The position numbers were made by a program, and so were the translations under genes. From positions 96,856 to 160,855 of the forward strand of contig NZ_RXOF01000018.1 of assembly GCF_003970915.1 (NCBI RefSeq): a stretch of DNA of 64,000 bases, written 5' to 3'. Of this stretch, positions 59,618 to 64,000 are shown piece by piece (the stretch's first letter is position 1; each line of letters begins with the position of its first letter). Origin of the DNA: Hymenobacter gummosus. Its GTDB lineage: Bacteria > Bacteroidota > Bacteroidia > Cytophagales > Hymenobacteraceae. A model generated the notes under the pieces. That model did not search any database. It was not told the origin of the DNA and saw only the letters and a program-made list of their open reading frames with translations.

Positions 59618-60049
59618 TTACTGGGCGGCGGCAGTTGCGGCGGGCTCGGGCTGCACGAAGCTGGGGTCCATGTGCATCACTTCCCAGATGTGGCCGTCGG
59701 GGTCCTGGAAGTTGCGGGCGTACATAAAATCCATGTTCTGCAGCGGCTTGGCGGGCTGGGCGCCGGCGGCCAGGGCCGCGTCCGCGAGGCGGTCGACCTC
59801 CGCGCGGCTGTCGGCCGACAGGCAGATGATGACCTCGGTGGTCTTGGTGGCGTCGGCCAGGGGCTTGGCGGTGAACGTCTGGAAAAACGGCTCCACCAGC
59901 AGCATCACGTAGATATCGTCGCTGACGACCATGCAGGTAGCGTTTTCGTCGGTAAACTGCTGATTGAAACGGAAGCCCAACTGGGTGAAGAAGGCCACCG
60001 AGGCGTCGAGGTTTTTGACGGGCAGGTTGACAAAAATTTTAGTTGCCAT
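59618..60049 (-). CDS. VOC-family (glyoxalase/extradiol-type) protein
   Basis: A 143-aa protein. Vicinal-oxygen-chelate repeats: MATKIFVNLPVKNLDASVAFF, then CMVVSDDIYVMLLVE, EVIICLSADSRAEVDRL and a final FQDPDGHIWEVMHMDP. The last block with DPDGHIWEV is the typical metal-strand. The enzyme class is broad (lyase, isomerase or binding protein), so no reaction is assigned. Upstream gene 60181 is on the same strand, 130 bp away. Confidence 0.88.
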   Translation of the reverse strand: MATKIFVNLPVKNLDASVAFFTQLGFRFNQQFTDENATCMVVSDDIYVMLLVEPFFQTFTAKPLADATKTTEVIICLSADSRAEVDRLADAALAAGAQPAKPLQNMDFMYARNFQDPDGHIWEVMHMDPSFVQPEPAATAAAQ

Positions 60050-60180
60050 GACAAGGGCGTTTTAGGAGTTGCTGATTGATTACATGGCAAAAATAGGCCC
60101 CGTGGCAGGGTGGAAGGGAGGCCAAATGCGGCAAAGAGCGGGGCGTTTGCGACAAAATTTTTAGCAATCCGCCCGGCTGC

Positions 60181-61029
60181 CTACTTGCCCAGCACGTCTT
60201 GCGGCTCGCGCAGGCGGAAGCGGGCATCGGCCTGCACAAACTCGCGCATCATGGCCGCGTGGCCGGCGCCCACCAGGGCCAGCACCCGGGTGTCGGTGGG
60301 CTCGGTGAGCTTCTGCAGGATGGCGTACATATACAGGTTGCGGCGGTACCACTCCGACACGAGGTAAGGCCCGGCGAAGTTGTCGACGCGGCCGGCGCGG
60401 TTGAACAGCTCCAGGTAGGCGTTTTTGTTGGCCGCCAGGCTCTGCGGGGTATTGAAGTAGAGCAGCAGCTGGGTCAGCGTCAGGGTCGCGAACTTCTGGT
60501 TGTGCTCGGCCGTGATGGCCTGAAACGTTGCGTCGAGGCGCTGCTGCAGCGCCTGCTGCCCGGCCGCCTTGATGGCCTTCTGCACGCTGTCGAAGGGAAA
60601 CTGGGTCTGGGTGTAGTCGAAGGCGTGAATGCGGGTCAGCCCGGCCTTTTGGCCCGCCCGGAAAGCCAGCTGGATAATCTCGTTTTTGAGCAGGAAGTTG
60701 TGGCGCTGAGCGGGGTATTTGGTCTTTACGTAGTCCTCGTAGCCCCCGCGCAGGTAGGCCTGGTACAGCTCGTCGAGCCCGGCCTGGTCGGTTTGCTCCC
60801 ATTCCACGAAGATTTTCTGGGGCCCGAAGGCCTTGATTTTATCGGTCAGCTTGCCCAGCTCGGCCTGGGCTTGGGGCGTCAGTACGTCGAAGGACTTGAT
60901 CTTGACGATGTCGGCCCCGGGGTTGTGGAAGTGGAAGGTGCCGAGCAGCAGCAGCTCGGCGGGCTTGGTTTGGGCGCGGGCGGGCAACAAAGCCAGCAGG
61001 CCGAGCAGCAGGCACAGGAAGTTTTTCAT
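60181..61029 (-). CDS. Secreted TraB/ChaN-like protein (DUF5694 type)
   Basis: A 282-aa exported protein (signal peptide MKNFLCLLLGLLALLPARAQ) with a TIKI/TraB/ChaN-like fold: ELLLLGTFHFHNPG near the start, IFVEWEQTDQAGLDELYQAY, and ALVGAGHAAMMREFV near the end. The conserved GTxH and GxGH-type blocks suggest metal-binding protease or haem-binding activity, but that is not established for this family. The start at 61029 is chosen for the signal peptide. Confidence 0.82.
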   Translation of the reverse strand: MKNFLCLLLGLLALLPARAQTKPAELLLLGTFHFHNPGADIVKIKSFDVLTPQAQAELGKLTDKIKAFGPQKIFVEWEQTDQAGLDELYQAYLRGGYEDYVKTKYPAQRHNFLLKNEIIQLAFRAGQKAGLTRIHAFDYTQTQFPFDSVQKAIKAAGQQALQQRLDATFQAITAEHNQKFATLTLTQLLLYFNTPQSLAANKNAYLELFNRAGRVDNFAGPYLVSEWYRRNLYMYAILQKLTEPTDTRVLALVGAGHAAMMREFVQADARFRLREPQDVLGK

Positions 61030-61124
61030 GGCGGCGTTTGGAATCGGGAGGTGAACGAGGTAGCAGATGGCCGCCGGGCCCGAAACGTTGGCTGGGGTGC
61101 CGGAAAAAGCCGCAGCCCGGGCCG

Positions 61125-61754
61125 CTACCGCAGCCAGTACCACGAGGTTTTCCAGAGAGTGTATTGCCGCCCGTCCCGCTCGGCGCCATTGCCGGCGTGG
61201 TTCCGCAGCGTGCGGTTGTAGGGCAGCCGCAGCTGGGCGCTGTCGAGGCGGGTGAGCAGGGAATCGAACTTCTCCCGGTGGTAGGCCCGGCGGTTGAGCA
61301 GCGGCTTCAGCTGGCCGAAGGCAATGCTATCCTGCAGCTCGAAGTAGCCCCGGGGCGTACCGACGAAACCGGGCAGATTCAGCAGCCGCAGCTCGAAGAC
61401 GGAGCGGGGAAAGAAGAACACCAGCTTGCGAAACTCGCGCCGGCAGCCGCACGCATCCCGGCGCTCCAGCTCCTCCTCGCTCACGCGCCGCTTGATGGCC
61501 GGCAGCCGCCGCAGCAGCTGCGCCGCCCGCGGCCGCTCGGCAGTCCAGCCGCTGAAGGTAGAGTCCTGGTACACCGGCACCGAGTCGGGGTGGGCGTAGT
61601 CGTAGCCGCGGTTGGGGAAATCCACCGCCAGCAGCACAAACCGCAGCGAATCGGCCGAGAGCAGGCTGGTAAGCTGGCGCGGCGGAGTCGGCGTGGGGGC
61701 AGCGGCCGCCGTGAGCAGCAGGGCCAGAAATAGCAGAGGCGGCAGCAGGCGCAT
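61125..61754 (-). CDS. Hypothetical secreted protein
   Basis: A 209-aa protein. The N-terminus (MRLLPPLLFLALLLTAAAAP) is a signal peptide. The body is Arg/Leu-rich with two adjacent Cys (DACGCRREF) and aromatic C-terminus (YTLWKTSWYWLR). Function unknown. It lies on the same strand as the TraB-like gene, about 95 bp before its start. Confidence 0.65.
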   Translation of the reverse strand: MRLLPPLLFLALLLTAAAAPTPTPPRQLTSLLSADSLRFVLLAVDFPNRGYDYAHPDSVPVYQDSTFSGWTAERPRAAQLLRRLPAIKRRVSEEELERRDACGCRREFRKLVFFFPRSVFELRLLNLPGFVGTPRGYFELQDSIAFGQLKPLLNRRAYHREKFDSLLTRLDSAQLRLPYNRTLRNHAGNGAERDGRQYTLWKTSWYWLR

Positions 61755-61865
61755 GGAAGCAGTAGTAAACGTCGGATGCCAGGCAACGGCCGGGGCGCGG
61801 GGCTTAGTGCGTGGTGGTTGAGCGGGGCAGACTTATGGCGCGCCGCCAAGGAAGCCGTAGCTGCG

Positions 61866-62432
61866 TCAGGCCAGCAGCCAGAATCGCCAGCCGCCCCAGA
61901 AGCGGCGGTAGTGCGCCGAAAAAGGCTCAAACTGCTCCGCTAGCGGCAGGCCCCGGCGCCGGGCGTGGGCGTTGTAATCAGCGCCGGTGGCAAAGGTCTG
62001 GTAGTCTTTGCTCGCCAAATCGTAGGTGAAATACGAGCCGTCGTCGTAGGCCGCGCAGAGCACCTCAGCGGCTACCTGAAAGTTGGCCAGGTGGGCTTGG
62101 TCGCCCGGGCGGTCGACTGGCACGCTGGGCTCGAAATACGCATCGAGGCCGTTGTTTTCCTCCACTGCCTCGCTGTGGCCCAGCGGAATGCGGCTGTAGT
62201 CGCCCAGGCCGTGGCTGCCCCAGTAAGTAAAGGAAAACGCAAACAGCAGGCCGGCAAGTAGCAGGCAGGTGCTTTGCCACAGTTGCCAGGGCCGCTGGGC
62301 CCGCCGCGCCAGCCAGCTTGCGGGCCAGATGCGAGTCAGCCCCAGGGCCAAACCCAGCAGCAACGTAGCATACACCGCGGCCTGCAAGCTGATTTTGATG
62401 AGAGTAAAAACAAAGCCGAACAGAAATTCCAT
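61866..62432 (-). CDS. Hypothetical membrane protein
   Basis: A 188-aa protein with two membrane segments (about 10-33 and 51-70: LWQSTCLLLAGLLFAFSF). A soluble, acidic and Tyr-rich domain follows (GSYFTYDLASKDYQTF, HYRRFWGGWRFWLL). Unknown function. Upstream on the same strand, repeat copy A4 precedes rlmF. Confidence 0.65.
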   Translation of the reverse strand: MEFLFGFVFTLIKISLQAAVYATLLLGLALGLTRIWPASWLARRAQRPWQLWQSTCLLLAGLLFAFSFTYWGSHGLGDYSRIPLGHSEAVEENNGLDAYFEPSVPVDRPGDQAHLANFQVAAEVLCAAYDDGSYFTYDLASKDYQTFATGADYNAHARRRGLPLAEQFEPFSAHYRRFWGGWRFWLLA

Positions 62433-62472
62433 TTGCGGCGGATAAGGTAGACGGCTGCGGCGCGAGGCCAGA

Positions 62473-62618
62473 ATCAGTTTCCCTCCTCAGTTGAGTAGTA
62501 GGGGTAGTCGAACGGCCAGGATTAAAAAAATCTAGAAGCTAGTTGGCGTTCTGGCGTCAAGGCCAACCACCCCTAGCCCCTCCTCAGCTGAGGAGGGGAA
62601 CTAGCTTTAGATTCTAAA
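62473..62618. repeat. Dispersed inverted-repeat element, copy A4
   Basis: A degenerate left arm (GTTTCCCTCCTCAGTTGAG) and a better right arm CCAACCACCCCTAGCCCCTC followed by CTCAGCTGAGGAGGGGAACTAG. It lies between the membrane-protein gene and rlmF. Confidence 0.6.
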
Positions 62619-62633
62619 GGTTGGCGCGCTTGG

Positions 62634-63602
62634 CTATTGGGCCGCGCCCCAGCGCTTCTGCCGCCACTGCTGCCGCTCCTCCGGGCTCAGGAAAGTCCAG
62701 GCTACGAAGCGGCTTACCTTCTGCCCCTGGCTCATGGGCACGGTGCGCACCTCGGCCGCCTTCAGCTTCTGCAGGGACTTGTACAGCCCCGGCAGGGTGT
62801 CCTTCTTCGATACCAGCGCGGTGTACCAGTAGCAATTCGGCCGCAGCAGGGCGCTTTCCTCGGCCAGCCGCCACAGAAACGTGGCCTCGCCGCCGGGCGT
62901 CCACAGCTCGTGATTCTGCCCGCCGAAGTTCAGCGTCGGCCGCGGGCCCTGCCCGGTGCCCAGGTTGTGCTCCTTGCGCCGGCTGGCCGCCTCGGCCTCC
63001 GCCGCCGAGGCGTGGAAGGGCGGGTTGCAGAGCGTCAGATCGAAGTACTCCGAGGGCTTGACGACGCCGCTGAAAATATCCGTAGCCTCGGGCTGCAGCC
63101 GGATGTCCACCGCCCCGCTCAGGGCCCGGTTGGCCGCCACAATCTGCCGGGCCACCCGCACGGCCACCGCGTCCACCTCCGTGCCCACGAAGCGCCAGCC
63201 GTACTCCCGGTGCCCGATGATGGGGTAGATGCAGTTGGCGCCCACGCCCACGTCGAGCACCCGGATGCCCTTGCCCCGCGGCACCGCCCCGGCGTTGTCC
63301 GCGGCCAGCAAATCGGCCAGGTAATGCACGTAGTCGGCCCGGCCGGGAATGGGCGGCGTGAGGTAGCCCGCCGGAATGTCCCAGTGGTCAATTCCGTAAA
63401 ACTGCCGCAGCAGCGCCCGGTTCAGGGCCTTTACCGCGGCCGGGTCGGCAAAATCCACGCTGGGCGTGCCGTGGGCATTCGGCGCCACGAAAGCCGCCAG
63501 CTCCGGCGAAGCCCGTACGAGCTGCTCGAAGTCGTAGTGGCCCTGGTGGCGGTTGCGCGGGTGCAGGCCGGTAGGAGCGGGGACGGAGTCGGGAGTTGCC
63601 AT
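62634..63602 (-). CDS. rlmF: 23S rRNA (adenine1618-N6)-methyltransferase
   Basis: A 322-aa SAM-dependent methyltransferase. The family N-terminus GLHPRNRHQGHYDF, the SAM-binding LDVGVGANCIYPIIG and the catalytic NPPF motif (DLTLCNPPFHAS) identify RlmF, which methylates A1618 of 23S rRNA. The start at 63602 is used because the preceding 16 in-frame residues are hydrophobic and absent from the family. Monocistronic; on either side lie repeat elements A4 and A5. Confidence 0.93.
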   Translation of the reverse strand: MATPDSVPAPTGLHPRNRHQGHYDFEQLVRASPELAAFVAPNAHGTPSVDFADPAAVKALNRALLRQFYGIDHWDIPAGYLTPPIPGRADYVHYLADLLAADNAGAVPRGKGIRVLDVGVGANCIYPIIGHREYGWRFVGTEVDAVAVRVARQIVAANRALSGAVDIRLQPEATDIFSGVVKPSEYFDLTLCNPPFHASAAEAEAASRRKEHNLGTGQGPRPTLNFGGQNHELWTPGGEATFLWRLAEESALLRPNCYWYTALVSKKDTLPGLYKSLQKLKAAEVRTVPMSQGQKVSRFVAWTFLSPEERQQWRQKRWGAAQ

Positions 63603-63651
63603 GGTAGAGCGGAAAACGGGCGAAACCACCAAAGCTAAGACTAGAAACATT

Positions 63652-63880
63652 AGAGCTAGGGCTAGTTCCCCTCCTCAGATGATTCCGCGCATCAAGCGGC
63701 GGGGGGCTAGGGGTGGTTGATCTTGACGCCAGAGCGTCATGTCGAGCGAAATCAAGATGTTTCGCCGGATAGTATGCTGTTCGTTGAATGAGAAGATTAC
63801 TTGTGGACATCAGCACGCGAGATGTCTCGGCTTCGCTCGACATGACGTTCTGTTTTCTTGTGCAAAGTCAACCATCCCTT
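63652..63880. repeat. Dispersed inverted-repeat element, copy A5
   Basis: Left arm GGGCTAGTTCCCCTCCTCAG, variant block TTCCGCGCATCAAGCGGCG, then CTAGGGGTGGTTGA. The right side has CAGCACGCGAGATGTCTCG, as in copy A1, and the end AGTCAACCATCCC. Probably an incomplete right arm. Confidence 0.6.
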
Positions 63881-63919
63881 GTATGATTGCACTGCCCTAT
63901 CTTCTGGGTAGCCAGCCAA

Positions 63920-63997
63920 GGAAGCGGAGTCACCTACCATCCCTAAATGCGGGGCTTCGGCCTCGACCTTGTGGGTTAGAGCCAGTGCTCCGCTTCC
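63920..63997. repeat. Short inverted repeat at window end
   Basis: Arms GGAAGCGGAGTCAC and GTG-CTCCGCTTCC. It may continue as part of another dispersed element. Confidence 0.4.
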
Positions 63998-64000
63998 CGT

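Larger units (their letters stand above)
63603..64000. other. Terminal intergenic region with repeats
   Basis: About 400 bp to the window end with no gene. It has repeat copy A5 (63652-63880) and another inverted repeat with arms GGAAGCGGAG and CTCCGCTTCC (63920-63997). Confidence 0.6.

Overview
The window looks like a chromosomal segment of a high-GC Bacteroidota bacterium, most probably a Hymenobacter-like member of the Cytophagales. The reasons are the very GC-rich codon use, the Bacteroidota-type promoters (TTTG-N19-TAnnTTTG, clearest before sucA), start codons without strong Shine-Dalgarno sequences, a SusC/RagA-like outer-membrane receptor with a carboxypeptidase-regulatory domain, and a grasp-with-spasm peptide-maturation operon. 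No rRNA, tRNA, CRISPR array, transposase or phage gene was seen.

Layout. 1-6.2 kb: assorted small or secreted proteins (a helical-repeat protein, an Ala-rich lipoprotein, a CxxC protein, a 3D/double-psi-barrel protein, a Yellow/MRJP-like lipoprotein). 6.4-11.0 kb: sucA-sucB of the 2-oxoglutarate dehydrogenase complex; its E3 partner lpdA lies at 49.3 kb. 11.5-12.2 kb: an FNR-like Crp-family regulator. 12.7-15.0 kb: three Roadblock/LC7-like paralogues around a single-pass membrane protein. 15.2-19.3 kb: a group III truncated haemoglobin with a LacI/PurR-type palindrome in its promoter, a large lipoprotein glycoside hydrolase, and a DUF4126 membrane protein.

19.6-35.2 kb is the most interesting part: a peptide natural-product (RiPP) locus, entirely on the minus strand. 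From its promoter side it has a TonB-type receptor, a LytS-like kinase and LytTR regulator pair, a LuxR-type regulator with a degenerate receiver, four short precursor genes (three not recognisable from long ORFs), an RRE-M50 membrane protease, an ABC exporter, and then a tight five-gene operon: RRE-arginase fusion, LPLAT-type acyltransferase, a grasp-with-spasm ATP-grasp ligase, a 91-aa protein and the SPASM protein. Three precursor cores end in Cys-x-Arg-Cys-Asp, and two of these contain no Ser, Thr or Lys. An arginase that turns Arg into ornithine would therefore supply the only conventional amine for ATP-grasp ring closure or for acylation. Each precursor is preceded, at a fixed distance, by a small conserved RNA-like element, and 21/22-bp periodic repeat arrays precede both the receptor and the arginase operon.

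35.5-41.2 kb: an EamA exporter with an AraC regulator, an SDR enzyme, an M1 peptidase and two small proteins. 41.6-49.0 kb: one giant soluble sensor kinase with about 16 PAS/GAF domains. 49.3-50.7 kb: lpdA. 50.8-63.6 kb: small proteins and a frameshifted remnant, a TlpA-like thioredoxin, a run of secreted or small membrane proteins of unknown function, a DHFR-fold reductase, a VOC protein, a TraB/ChaN-like protein and rlmF. Several families of dispersed inverted repeats (possible MITE/REP-like elements) lie between genes, especially after 35 kb.
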